A DNA stretch of 64,000 nucleotides. Source: JAAYTL01 sp031460505 (GTDB lineage: Bacteria > Bacillota > Clostridia > Tissierellales > Tissierellaceae). The stretch spans positions 62,001 to 126,000 of the forward strand of contig JAVKTT010000003.1 in assembly GCA_031460505.1 (NCBI GenBank), given 5' to 3'. Position numbers and translations under genes: made by a program. Under the pieces are notes generated by a model. That model searched no databases. It worked only from the letters and a program-made list of their open reading frames with translations, and was not told the origin of the DNA. Positions 44,188-52,493 of the stretch are shown here, one piece after another; positions within the stretch are counted from its first letter, which is position 1; the number at the start of each line of letters is the position of its first letter.

Positions 44188-44285
44188 ACCGTGGAATAAA
44201 TGTGGTTGTTCTATTCTAAATGTTAGTGACATTTTCATTGAATAAAACTCTATGCTTTTAGGTGACATTTTTACTGACTATTGAC

Positions 44286-44424
44286 ACGTTTTTTTGATAT
44301 TTTGTTGTTGTTCTATGATAGTGCCATATTAAATTTATTCTGATAAAATGTCAGTATGAGAAAGGAAATATTTAACATGACCCAAAAAGAAATATCTAGA
44401 CTTAGAGTTATCAATCAAACTATC
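44286..44424 (+). mobile_element. Truncated second copy of the IS left end
   Basis: About 139 bases nearly identical to 42515-42654, including the ribosome binding site and the first 15 or so codons of the transposase, with a few substitutions and one deletion in a T-run. It stops abruptly at CAAACTATC, where unrelated sequence starts. Confidence 0.85.
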
Positions 44425-44547
44425 GCCATCAGCTTCCTTCAGACCCTTTCGTCACCGAAAACGCCCTTGCCTACAGCTTATCTTCCCATTAGCTAGGTGA
44501 TAGGTTTTCTTTCAAACCATCGGCTCGGCAACATGCCTCGCAAACCA
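44425..44547 (-). other. Fragment of structured, GC-richer sequence, possibly a mobile-element RNA
   Basis: Noticeably richer in GC than its surroundings and without a reading frame. On the minus strand it contains GGCA-TGT-TGCC, GGCAAGGGCGTTTTCGGTGA with CGAAAGGG (a GTGA-loop hairpin), and CTGAAGGAAGCTGATGGC. From memory similar CTGAAGGAAGC-bearing hairpins recur beside mobile elements (group II introns or HEARO/IscB-type RNAs); I cannot decide which, and no reverse transcriptase or nuclease gene is present. Confidence 0.35.
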
Positions 44548-44551
44548 AAAA

Positions 44552-44568
44552 GGAGAGCTAAGCTCTCC
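44552..44568 (-). terminator. Intrinsic terminator of the phosphohexomutase gene
   Basis: GGAGAGC-TTA-GCTCTCC then TTTTT on the minus strand, 16 bases after the stop. Confidence 0.9.
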
Positions 44569-44583
44569 CATAAATAATCTGTA

Positions 44584-46272
44584 TTACTCTACGCTATACA
44601 TTTTTTCTGTGACAGCAGTTTCTATTAATTTTATCTTAGTCTCTGCTTTTTCTTTATCCTTATCTTTTGAATATATATATAGTTTTATCTTTGGTTCAGT
44701 ACCTGAAGGTCTAATTGCATACCAAGAACCGTCATCTAAGAAATATTTTAAGACATTACTCTTTGCATTTCCAGTTTCATCATAAAGATAGTCTATGGTT
44801 TTTTCTAGATTCATATCTCCTATACTTCTAATTGGATCCTGTCTAAAGTGTTCCATCATTCTACCTATTCTTTTACTTCCTTCTATGCCTTCTAACACTA
44901 CAGATATGAGTTTTTCCCTATAATAACCATATTCTTGGTATAAATTTTCTAGAACCTCTAACATATTCTTGCCTTGTTTTTTGTAGTATGCTGCCATCTC
45001 TGCGATCATCATTGTACTAACTACAGCATCTTTATCTCTTACATGGGTTCCATAAGTATAGCCAATACTCTCTTCATAACCAAACAAGAATGAATATTCA
45101 TCAGTTAAATCCCATTCATTTGCTTTGGCACAGATAAATTTAAAACCTGTCAGAGTTTCAAAGGTCTCAACACCATATTTATTAGCTACAGCCTTACCTA
45201 AATCTCCTGTAACTATGCTCTTTACAATAGCTGGATTCTTAGGAAGTGTACCATTACTGAATCTTTGAGATACTATATAGTTAACTAACAATGCTCCTGT
45301 TTGGTTTCCATTAATAAATATAAACTCATTATTTCCATTGTTAACCATCATTGCTATTCTGTCACAGTCAGGATCTGTAGCTACTAGTATATCAGCACTC
45401 TCTTTTTTACCTAATTCAACTGCATAATCAAATGCTTTAGGATCTTCTGGATTTGGGTATCCAACAGTAGTAAAATTAAAATCAGGATTTTCCTGTTCAG
45501 GAACTACTATAATATTTGTGAATCCTCTATCTTTTAGTACTCTCCTAACTGGCTTATTTCCTGTACCATTAAGTGGTGTATATACAATTTTAATATCCTT
45601 ATCAATATCTTCATTAATAGTCATATTTAAAATTTCTTGATTAAATTTATCGTCTATTTCACTGCCAATATATTCAATTAGTCCTGAGCTAGCAGCTTTA
45701 TTTAAATCCATAATTTTTATTTCGTTGAAATCATTAATTTTTCCTATTTCATCTAATATCTCACTTGCAATTTCATCAAGTATTTGGGAACCTTCTTCCC
45801 AATAAACTTTATATCCATTGTATTCACGAGGGTTATGGCTTGCTGTAACAACTACACCAGATATTGTCTTTAATTCTCTTACAGTGAATGAAAGTACTGG
45901 AGTGGTTCTAATACCGTCAAATAAGTAGGCTTTAATTCCATTTGCAGCTAATACTCTAGCAGTTATTTCCGCAAATACATCTGAATATTGTCTTACATCA
46001 TAAGCTATGGCTACACCCCTATCCATAGCTTCTTGCCCCTTGTTGATAATGGTTTGGGCTAAACCTTGGGTAGCTAAAGCAACAGTATACTTATTCATTC
46101 TATTAGTACCTGCACCAATTTTGCCTCTAAGTCCAGCAGTTCCAAACTCTAGATCTGCATAAAACCTATCCTGGATATCTTTTTCATCTGATATGGAACG
46201 AAGTTCCTTCTTTGTTTCTTCATCGAAATATTCACTTTCTAGCCAATAATTGTACTTTTCCATGTGGCTCAT
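44584..46272 (-). CDS. Phosphoglucomutase/phosphomannomutase (PgcA type)
   Basis: 562 residues, alpha-D-phosphohexomutase family. Phosphoserine loop VVTASHNPREYNGYK (about 138-152), metal loop ATDPDCDRIA, sugar loop GYEESIGYT and phosphate loop RPSGTEPKIKLY are all intact. It converts glucose-1-phosphate and glucose-6-phosphate (perhaps mannose phosphates) for glycogen, wall or capsule precursors. AGAGGTGAT precedes the ATG at 46272. Confidence 0.93.
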   Translation of the reverse strand: MSHMEKYNYWLESEYFDEETKKELRSISDEKDIQDRFYADLEFGTAGLRGKIGAGTNRMNKYTVALATQGLAQTIINKGQEAMDRGVAIAYDVRQYSDVFAEITARVLAANGIKAYLFDGIRTTPVLSFTVRELKTISGVVVTASHNPREYNGYKVYWEEGSQILDEIASEILDEIGKINDFNEIKIMDLNKAASSGLIEYIGSEIDDKFNQEILNMTINEDIDKDIKIVYTPLNGTGNKPVRRVLKDRGFTNIIVVPEQENPDFNFTTVGYPNPEDPKAFDYAVELGKKESADILVATDPDCDRIAMMVNNGNNEFIFINGNQTGALLVNYIVSQRFSNGTLPKNPAIVKSIVTGDLGKAVANKYGVETFETLTGFKFICAKANEWDLTDEYSFLFGYEESIGYTYGTHVRDKDAVVSTMMIAEMAAYYKKQGKNMLEVLENLYQEYGYYREKLISVVLEGIEGSKRIGRMMEHFRQDPIRSIGDMNLEKTIDYLYDETGNAKSNVLKYFLDDGSWYAIRPSGTEPKIKLYIYSKDKDKEKAETKIKLIETAVTEKMYSVE

Positions 46273-46450
46273 ATAATCACCTCTATTTTTTAATAACTAT
46301 ACCCTTTTATTAAACTTTAATTAAGCTTTACTTACTTATTTAATGCTATATATAATTCATCAGCTTATGGTGGTTTTTAATTTATTAGTAATATTATACT
46401 ATTAGTATAACATATTCAGTTAGATAGATAAAAGTAAATTATATTTATCT

Positions 46451-46495
46451 ATTTCAATGAAAAAAAGCATTAGAATGCCCATTTTTCATTGAAAT
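46451..46495. terminator. Nested inverted repeat after the ATC-hydrolase-like gene
   Basis: ATTTCAATGAAAAA and TTTTTCATTGAAAT pair perfectly; the loop contains a second small stem GCAT/ATGC followed on the minus strand by a T7 run. 14 bases after the gene at 46509. The remaining bases up to 46272 contain only TTATACTATTAGTATAA, a short palindrome at about 46393-46409. Confidence 0.6.
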
Positions 46496-46508
46496 ACTTA
46501 CGATTATA

Positions 46509-47252
46509 TTAAATAATTATTGATTCGTAGTCATCAACTATATCAAAATTTGTATCCTCAAATTCTAACAAAATCTCGTATACTTCTTGTCCATATTTTT
46601 CTCTATACATTTCCAGTGCATTTCTTAAAGCTCTTAAACCTTCATCTCTAAAATCTTTTTCAAGTTCTTGCTTTAGGGTTTTATATATATGTCCAATATG
46701 GTAATCCCAATGTTTTTTTGTAGTTTTACCCAACAATTTATTAGTTCTTGACGCTTCATTGATTTCCTCAATATTTAAATTCCCATCTCTAAAATAAAAA
46801 TCGCAGTTCTTTGCTCCCTTAGTCCTATGTTCTAGTAAGTCAAGTTTTAATTCTGGATTGAATCCTTCCAAAAGTGCTGCATCTACAAAGTCACAATATA
46901 GAACTCCGTATCTTAATAAATTTTCTTTATTCCATTCATCATACCAAGAACATTTACTAGCTGTCATATTTACATCTGAGGATGAAATATAGAAATCTAT
47001 TTGCATTTCATTTGGGGCTGATTCCCATTCCCCATATATTAAATAACTTAATATATCTAATTTATTTCTATCTTTCAAAGCTCTTTGTGCCATTCTATAG
47101 CCTCTTTGATTACCATATCTTCTTATACCATTCTCTAATGTTTGTATACAATCATTACCAAATATATCAATAGAACTTTTTACAATATATGCAAATAATG
47201 TAGCATGATGTCTTGCGGTTAAACTTTGTCTAATCTGAGATTTATTATCCAT
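46509..47252 (-). CDS. L-2-amino-thiazoline-4-carboxylate hydrolase-family protein
   Basis: About 247 residues. The pattern (RHHATLFAYIVKSSIDIFG, GIRRYGNQRGYRMAQRA, CSWYDEWNKENLLRYGVLYC, then FNPELKLD) matches the ATC_hydrolase-like domain family, whose named member opens a thiazoline ring on the way to cysteine in Pseudomonas. Most relatives in Clostridia are uncharacterised, so only the fold-family is claimed. The ATG at 47252 follows GGAAGGATG; upstream in-frame codons look non-native. Confidence 0.65.
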   Translation of the reverse strand: MDNKSQIRQSLTARHHATLFAYIVKSSIDIFGNDCIQTLENGIRRYGNQRGYRMAQRALKDRNKLDILSYLIYGEWESAPNEMQIDFYISSSDVNMTASKCSWYDEWNKENLLRYGVLYCDFVDAALLEGFNPELKLDLLEHRTKGAKNCDFYFRDGNLNIEEINEASRTNKLLGKTTKKHWDYHIGHIYKTLKQELEKDFRDEGLRALRNALEMYREKYGQEVYEILLEFEDTNFDIVDDYESIII

Positions 47253-47415
47253 TACAAACATCCTTCCATTGGTTAATTTGATAATCTTAAAAAAGAGCTC
47301 CTTTCTGTACTTAATAGCATTGTTTTTATAAACCAACAGAATAGGAGCCACACTATTTAACTCTAATTAAACTATCCTCTTGAATAAAACTTTGCAATTA
47401 GGTTAATCTAAAAGA

Positions 47416-48417
47416 CTAAATCCCATTAAACTTTCCTAAAGCTCTATACAATTCATCAGCCTTAGGTGCTTCAATGTTCACTACCTTAGCATCCTCTTCC
47501 ATGTGTATGCCTTCTTCCACGACTTCACCTATAACCGTTAATTGTATGTTTTTTTCTTTATATTCTTTTTCTAGTAACTTAACTTGCTCATCATTTGCTA
47601 TCATAAGCATACTACCACTGGATATAAGTCTTAAAGGATTGATATCTAATATATTACATAATTCTATTGTTATGTCTGTAATAGGTATTTGATCCTTATA
47701 AATTTTCACACCTTTTTTAATAGCTCTTTGAGCTTCCCATACTGCTCCTAATACTCCACCTTCTGTGATATCATGCATATAGTTAAGTCCTACTTTACCG
47801 CCAATTTTACCCTCTTCTAGAACTGATAAAAATCTGCCATACTCTTGACCTTCCTTAATCTTGTCCGCATCCATTTTATCAGCAAAGTATGATTCTAGGT
47901 CATTCAGCAGTATAGATGTACCTTCTATTGCAGTCGTTTTACTAATCAAAATCTTATCTCCGACATTAATATTACCGCTTTTTTGGAGTTTTTCTTTCTT
48001 TATTTTTCCTATTACGGTAGTGGTGATAACAACTTTATTAACTGCATCGGTTATCTCTGTATGTCCACCCATGATTTCTACATCTAGTTCTTTAGCAGTC
48101 TCTCCTGCATCCTTCATTATTTTCTCTATATCTTCATAAGTAGTTTCAGGTGGTGCCAATATGGTCAACAACAACCCTACTGGAGTTCCGCCACTAGTTG
48201 ATACATCATTACATGAAATATGTACAGCTAATTTTCCTATATCCTTTACAGCACCGGTAATTGGATCAGTAGAAAGTATAGCTACTTCATCACCAAAATT
48301 CACCAATGCATTATCTTCACCAACTGCTGCACCTGTAATGATATCATCTCTTTTATGTGTTATATATTTTAAAACTATTTTTTCTAGTAAATCGTTTGGA
48401 AGTTTTCCTGTAACCAA
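47416..48417 (-). CDS. AIR synthase/HypE-like ATP-binding protein
   Basis: About 333 residues with the PurM/HypE fold: Asp-rich ATP/metal motif VGEDNALVNFGDEVAILSTD near the N-terminus, HISCNDVSTSGGTPVG, MGGHTEITDAV and MHDITEGGVLGAVWE. It lacks the C-terminal cysteine needed by HypE for hydrogenase maturation, and no hyp genes are near, so it is probably one of the stand-alone AIR-synthase-related proteins of unknown substrate. TTG at 48417 is the likely start, as AGGAGGAG lies 10 bases upstream. Confidence 0.75.
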   Translation of the reverse strand: MVTGKLPNDLLEKIVLKYITHKRDDIITGAAVGEDNALVNFGDEVAILSTDPITGAVKDIGKLAVHISCNDVSTSGGTPVGLLLTILAPPETTYEDIEKIMKDAGETAKELDVEIMGGHTEITDAVNKVVITTTVIGKIKKEKLQKSGNINVGDKILISKTTAIEGTSILLNDLESYFADKMDADKIKEGQEYGRFLSVLEEGKIGGKVGLNYMHDITEGGVLGAVWEAQRAIKKGVKIYKDQIPITDITIELCNILDINPLRLISSGSMLMIANDEQVKLLEKEYKEKNIQLTVIGEVVEEGIHMEEDAKVVNIEAPKADELYRALGKFNGI

Positions 48418-48632
48418 TCTAATGTCTCCTCCTTGCATAAAATGTCGTGCAAATTACCCTCTAACATATATATTACTTGATTTTATAGATACAATCAATG
48501 ATATTTACAATTTGTAGATACACTTTTAGAATAATGATGTTTTGTATTGATACACTTAATTCCTATCAGTGTTTTAACTATTTTAATTGTGGTATACTAA
48601 TTAAATACAATATAAAAGTAAGGAGAAGATAT

Positions 48633-49139
48633 ATGATTAAAGAGATAGATGGCAAACTTCCTAATATTCATAAAGACACTTTTGTAGCATTATCTGCTGA
48701 TATTATAGGAGATGTAACTTTGAATGAAGGTAGTAGCATATGGTTTGGAGCTGTAGCTAGAGGTGATATCAATAGTATAGAGGTTGGTAAATTCTCCAAT
48801 ATTCAAGATAATGTATCACTTCACAATGAAGCAAATCATCCTCTTCAAATTGGTGATTATACTACAGTAGGGCACAATGCTGTAGTACATGGATGTACTA
48901 TAGGGAATAATTGCTTAATTGGAATGGGGTCTATTATATTAAATGGTGCTGTAATAGGTAATAACTGTCTTATAGGAGCTGGTTCAGTTGTCACAGAAGG
49001 TATGAATATACCACCTAATTCATTAGTAATGGGAACTCCTGCAAGGGTTAAAAGAGAACTTACTGAGGCTGAAATCCAAAGCATTAAAAATAATTCTGTT
49101 AGGTATAATAATTTATGGAAAGAAAAGTATGTTTTGTAA
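48633..49139 (+). CDS. Gamma-class carbonic anhydrase-family protein
   Basis: 168 residues, left-handed beta-helix of hexapeptide repeats. The metal histidines sit in NVSLHNE and VGHNAVVHGC. It interconverts CO2 and bicarbonate or is a related acyltransferase-like protein (YrdA/PaaY group). AGGAGAAG precedes the ATG at 48633, and TATACT at about 48593 is a likely -10. It is divergent from the AIR-synthase-like gene; the 215-base gap between them contains nothing else I recognise. Confidence 0.9.
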   Translation: MIKEIDGKLPNIHKDTFVALSADIIGDVTLNEGSSIWFGAVARGDINSIEVGKFSNIQDNVSLHNEANHPLQIGDYTTVGHNAVVHGCTIGNNCLIGMGSIILNGAVIGNNCLIGAGSVVTEGMNIPPNSLVMGTPARVKRELTEAEIQSIKNNSVRYNNLWKEKYVL

Positions 49140-49228
49140 CAGTACACTAGTAATAATTTGATTTATCCAAACATATAATTGTATAATTTATTATGATATA
49201 ATGAAGTAAAAAAATAGGGGTGAGTAGA

Positions 49229-49765
49229 GTGTATAGATTAGAAGGAGAGAGAATTGTTCTAAGAGAATATAGAAAAGAAGATTTTGCATATATGCGAAAA
49301 TGGGTCAATGATTATGAAATTACTAAGTATTTAAGTAATGTATTTCTACATCCCCATTCAGTAGCTGATACAGAAAATTTTATAAACAGCATGATTGAAG
49401 GCAAAATGAAAGGCTTTATAATAGCACACAAAGGTACTGAAGAATATATCGGACAATTGGATATGATAAAAATCGATTGGCCTAATAGAGTTGGCACATT
49501 GGGTATTGTTATTGGAACTAAAGAAAATCTAAGTAAGGGTTATGGTACTGAAGCTATTAAGTTATTACAAGAATTTGCATTTAATAAGCTCAATCTTAAT
49601 AAGCTTGAATTAGATGTAAGGGCATTTAATGAGAGAGCAATTAATTGTTATGAAAAGTGTGGATTTAAGAAAGAAGGAATAATTAGAGAAAACTATTACG
49701 AAAACGGGGAATATACAGATACTATTAAAATGGGAATTCTAAAACGTGAATGGAAAGTTGATTGA
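49229..49765 (+). CDS. GNAT-family N-acetyltransferase (RimJ/RimL type)
   Basis: About 178 residues. LEGERIVLREYRKEDF start, acetyl-CoA loop IVIGTKENLSKGYGTEAIKL, and ending KCGFKKEGIIRENYYENGEY: the RimJ/RimL-like group that acetylates protein N-termini or small amines. Two GTG codons are possible (49220 and 49229); the second is better spaced from AGGGGTGAG. Substrate unknown. Confidence 0.88.
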   Translation: MYRLEGERIVLREYRKEDFAYMRKWVNDYEITKYLSNVFLHPHSVADTENFINSMIEGKMKGFIIAHKGTEEYIGQLDMIKIDWPNRVGTLGIVIGTKENLSKGYGTEAIKLLQEFAFNKLNLNKLELDVRAFNERAINCYEKCGFKKEGIIRENYYENGEYTDTIKMGILKREWKVD

Positions 49766-49766
49766 T

Positions 49767-50204
49767 ATGAGAATTTTTATAGATGCAGATGGTTGTCCAG
49801 TTGTAGATATAGCCATAAATATTGCTAAGGAATTTGATATTGAGATAGTGGTGGTTAAGAACTATGCCCATGTTATAAAAGATCCTTATGCAACAATTGT
49901 TTCAGTGGATATATCACGAGATAGCGCAGACTTTTATATAGTAAATGCTGTTAATAAAGGTGATATTGTAATTACACAGGATTATGGATTAGCAGCAATG
50001 TGCTTGTCCAAAGAATCAATACCTATTAACCAGAATGGTATCGTATATACTCAAGATAATATAGATGGAATGTTAAATAGACGATATCTACACCAACAAT
50101 TAAGAAAACAAAACAAGTTCTACGGAAAAGCCAAGAAAAGAAGCCCTGAGGCAGATAAGAAATTTGAGTATAGCTTCAGGAAGTTGATTGAGAGTCTTAT
50201 GTAA
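49767..50204 (+). CDS. YaiI/YqxD (DUF188) family protein
   Basis: 145 residues, PIN-like fold. MRIFIDADGCPVVDIA at the start, GDIVITQDYGLAAMCL in the middle and RRYLHQQLRKQ near the end are diagnostic. Conserved acidic residues suggest nuclease ancestry but no activity is established. It begins one base after the acetyltransferase stop, a tightly coupled pair. Confidence 0.9.
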   Translation: MRIFIDADGCPVVDIAINIAKEFDIEIVVVKNYAHVIKDPYATIVSVDISRDSADFYIVNAVNKGDIVITQDYGLAAMCLSKESIPINQNGIVYTQDNIDGMLNRRYLHQQLRKQNKFYGKAKKRSPEADKKFEYSFRKLIESLM

Positions 50205-50207
50205 GTT

Positions 50208-50253
50208 GGACATGGTGACTGTGGACCAGTGGTCTGGGACTATCCCCATGTCC
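50208..50253. terminator. Inverted repeat between convergent genes
   Basis: GGACATGG and CCATGTCC enclose an inner GGACC-agt-GGTC hairpin; CCATGTCC occurs again just downstream. Lies between the DUF188 gene and nfo, so it could end both transcripts, though neither side has a good T-run. Confidence 0.45.
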
Positions 50254-50262
50254 CATGTCCTA

Positions 50263-51093
50263 TTATTGCCTAAGTTCTTTTAATATCTTTATTTCCTCAG
50301 CGTATCCTTCTAATTCATTAGGTGTTTCTAGATAAAATGGCAGGTCTTTTAGATTAGGGTGATTTATTATTCTATCAAAAGTCTCTAATCCTAAGCTTCC
50401 TTCACCAATTTTTTCGTGACGATCCTTATGACTTTCAAAAGGATTTTTGCTATCATTTAAATGTATAGCATATAATTTATCTAGTCCAATTATTGTATCA
50501 AACTCATTTAATACACCATCTAAATCATTTACTATATCATATCCAGCATCATATATGTGACAGCTATCTAAACAAACACCAATCTTTTCCGAAAGACTCA
50601 CTCCGTCAATAATACGTTTTAACTCTTCAAAACTTCTACCTATTTCTGTTCCTTTTCCAGCCATTGTCTCTAACAATACTGTTGTAGTGTGTTCTGGTTT
50701 GAGAATTTCATTTAGTAGACTTACTATATAATCTATTCCTATGTCAACACCTTGACCTACATGACTGCCAGGATGAAAATTATAATAATTATTTGGCAAA
50801 TATTCCATTCTTCTTAGATCATCTTCCATGACAATCTTTGCAAATTCCCTTGTATGTGGTTTATCAGAGCAAGGATTTAGCGTATATGGAGCATGTGCTA
50901 ATAACTTACCAAAATTATTATCTTTAATTATCTTTAATAACTTATCTACATCTAAAGGATCTATGTCTTTGGCTTTGCTACCTCTAGGGTTTCTAGTGAA
51001 AAATTGAAATGTATTTGCTCCTATTCCTAAAGCATCATAGCCCATGGCTCCATAACCCTTAGATGTGGATAAATGACAACCTATTGTAAACAT
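50263..51093 (-). CDS. nfo: Endonuclease IV (AP endonuclease)
   Basis: 276 residues. Zinc-dependent cleavage 5' of abasic sites in base-excision repair. TIM barrel with metal motifs YNFHPGSHVGQG, VLLETMAGKG, GVCLDSCHIYDAGYD and HLNDSKNPFESHKDRHEKIG, all intact. Start at the ATG 51093 after AGGAGG (7 bases); longer frames upstream run into a dispersed repeat. Confidence 0.95.
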   Translation of the reverse strand: MFTIGCHLSTSKGYGAMGYDALGIGANTFQFFTRNPRGSKAKDIDPLDVDKLLKIIKDNNFGKLLAHAPYTLNPCSDKPHTREFAKIVMEDDLRRMEYLPNNYYNFHPGSHVGQGVDIGIDYIVSLLNEILKPEHTTTVLLETMAGKGTEIGRSFEELKRIIDGVSLSEKIGVCLDSCHIYDAGYDIVNDLDGVLNEFDTIIGLDKLYAIHLNDSKNPFESHKDRHEKIGEGSLGLETFDRIINHPNLKDLPFYLETPNELEGYAEEIKILKELRQ

Positions 51094-51104
51094 GAAAAAC
51101 CTCC

Positions 51105-51182
51105 TAAGATCCTTCGCCAACCTTGACTTACTCCGTAGGAAGTCATTGGGGAGTGCCCCAGGGTACAAAGCTCAGGATGACA
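51105..51182. repeat. Dispersed GTCATCCTGAGC...GCGAAGGATCTTAG repeat
   Basis: Read on the minus strand it begins TTGTCATCCTGAGCTTTG and ends GGCGAAGGATCTTAG, abutting the nfo ribosome binding site. Best-preserved of four related copies in the window (25930-25980, 32598-32650, 63028-63052). Confidence 0.6.
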
Positions 51183-51189
51183 AATTATA

Positions 51190-51411
51190 TTATAAATCTA
51201 TTCCGTTAAGTATATCTCTAAGTTCTTTAATTTCTTCTGCAGTAAATGTAATACCTTTGCTCATCTTTTCATGATCAGGATCCCATTCTCTAATATCATA
51301 TTTTGCTGGATATTTATTCCACGATACTAAGTTTATTTCTTTTGTCCAACCTTTAGGTGATTCAGACAAAACTCCAAGTGATTTAGTTATTTCAAATGTT
51401 ACTTCTGCCAT
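51190..51411 (-). CDS. PC4/YdbC-family single-stranded nucleic-acid-binding protein
   Basis: 73 residues, the length of YdbC. GWTKEINLVSWNKYPAKYDI followed by REWDPDHEKMSKGITFT and a terminal helix EEIKELRDIL fit the PC4-like coactivator fold that binds ssDNA as a dimer. Role in bacteria not settled. The gap to the lrgB gene is 12 bases. Confidence 0.88.
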   Translation of the reverse strand: MAEVTFEITKSLGVLSESPKGWTKEINLVSWNKYPAKYDIREWDPDHEKMSKGITFTAEEIKELRDILNGIDL

Positions 51412-51423
51412 AATAGTTCCTCC

Positions 51424-52122
51424 TTAAAGTAATATAAAGTTTGCGACTATAGGTGCTAAAGCTACTGTCAATAAACCTGCTATAGCAATGGAAAGGCTAC
51501 TCATAGCTCCTTCCACTTCTCCAATTTCCAGTGCTTTACTGGTTCCAATAGCATGAGAACTTGTTCCAATAGCCAATCCTACAGCAATAGGATTTTTAAT
51601 TCTGAACAGTTTACATATATATTCACCAATAACATTACCGGTTATTCCAGTTACTAAGAGAGACAGTATGGTTAAGGCCTGTACACCACCTAACTCCTCT
51701 GTTATTCCTATAGCAATTGCAGTTGTTATGGATTTAGGTAAAATAGATACATAAATTATTCTATCTAAATTTAATAATATTGATAATCCGCTTACACTTA
51801 ATAAACTTGTAATTACACCTGTAGATATGCCTATCATAATAGCCTTGGTGCTCTTTTTTAATGATTCTAGCTGTTGATAAAGTGGTATGGCTAAACATAC
51901 TGTTGCTGGAGTTAATAAAAAGCTTATATACTTACCTCCTTCATTATAAGCACCATAATCTATATTAAAAATAACAAGTATAATTATGATTAGTATAGAC
52001 GATACCAGAATTGGATTTAGTATTGTCAACTTAAACTTCTCTTTTAACTTTACACTCAGTAAATATGCAATAAGTGTTAAAGCCAAACCAAAATATATTG
52101 AATTATTAATTATTTCCTCCAC
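51424..52122 (-). CDS. lrgB: LrgB/YohK-family membrane protein
   Basis: 232 residues with about 6-7 spans. LSVSGLSILLNLDRIIYVSI, LPKSITTAIAIGITEELGGV and GLAIGTSSHAIGTSKALEIGE are the family signature. With LrgA it forms a pair linked to murein hydrolase control or to pyruvate/glycolate transport, depending on the organism. Overlaps lrgA by 13 bases. Confidence 0.92.
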   Translation of the reverse strand: MEEIINNSIYFGLALTLIAYLLSVKLKEKFKLTILNPILVSSILIIIILVIFNIDYGAYNEGGKYISFLLTPATVCLAIPLYQQLESLKKSTKAIMIGISTGVITSLLSVSGLSILLNLDRIIYVSILPKSITTAIAIGITEELGGVQALTILSLLVTGITGNVIGEYICKLFRIKNPIAVGLAIGTSSHAIGTSKALEIGEVEGAMSSLSIAIAGLLTVALAPIVANFILL

Positions 52123-52478
52123 CCTTGCTTGCCACCATCCCTGTCTAATATTAAATCCGTCACTTTTCCTGTCATAACCATAACCAATACTGTAGTTAAT
52201 ACTGATATAATAATGATTTTCATAAGATTTTCGGATAGATCACCCCAAATAACTTTTAAACCAACTACAGCAGGTACAAACATTAATGGCATTATATCCA
52301 GTAGGAAATTTCCTGCATCTTTAACTTTCTCTATCTTAATTATTTTAAATTGTAAACATAATAGCATTACTATAAAACCATAAATACTTCCAGGTATAGG
52401 CAAAGGTAATATTTTATTTAGTATTTCACCAAAAAATGTAATTGTCAATATAATTGACAACTGTTTCATATACTTCAT
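52110..52478 (-). CDS. lrgA: LrgA/CidA-family holin-like protein
   Basis: 122 residues, four spans, with the PLPIPGSIYGFIVMLLCL signature (about 26-43). Forms hetero-oligomers with LrgB. It lies 15 bases downstream of an SLC13-type transporter gene on the same strand; no LytSR regulator is nearby. Confidence 0.9.
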   Translation of the reverse strand: MKYMKQLSIILTITFFGEILNKILPLPIPGSIYGFIVMLLCLQFKIIKIEKVKDAGNFLLDIMPLMFVPAVVGLKVIWGDLSENLMKIIIISVLTTVLVMVMTGKVTDLILDRDGGKQGWRK

Positions 52479-52493
52479 TTATTAACCTCCAAA

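Larger units (their letters stand above)
42515..44285 (+). mobile_element. ISNCY (IS1202-like) insertion sequence
   Basis: A single transposase gene flanked by AT-rich ends. Subterminal TGTCA-type repeats are visible on both sides: AATGTCAT and AAAATGTCAGTATG at the left, and AAAATGTCACTAAC plus AAAATGTCACC (reverse complement) at the right. The left limit is taken where homology with the second copy begins (ACGTTTTTTTGATATT at 42515 and 44286). Exact termini and target-site duplication could not be settled, since the right side abuts the second copy. It inserted just upstream of iclR. Confidence 0.7.

Noticed and set aside
44050..44268. 72-codon minus-strand frame in the IS tail
   Set aside because: It crosses both arms of the large inverted repeat and has no binding site; more likely structural DNA or RNA than coding.
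47416..48417. HypE hydrogenase maturation protein
   Set aside because: The C-terminal cysteine tail of HypE is missing and no other hyp genes are present.
51424..52478. Phage holin/endolysin module
   Set aside because: LrgA and LrgB are chromosomal holin-like proteins; no phage genes accompany them.
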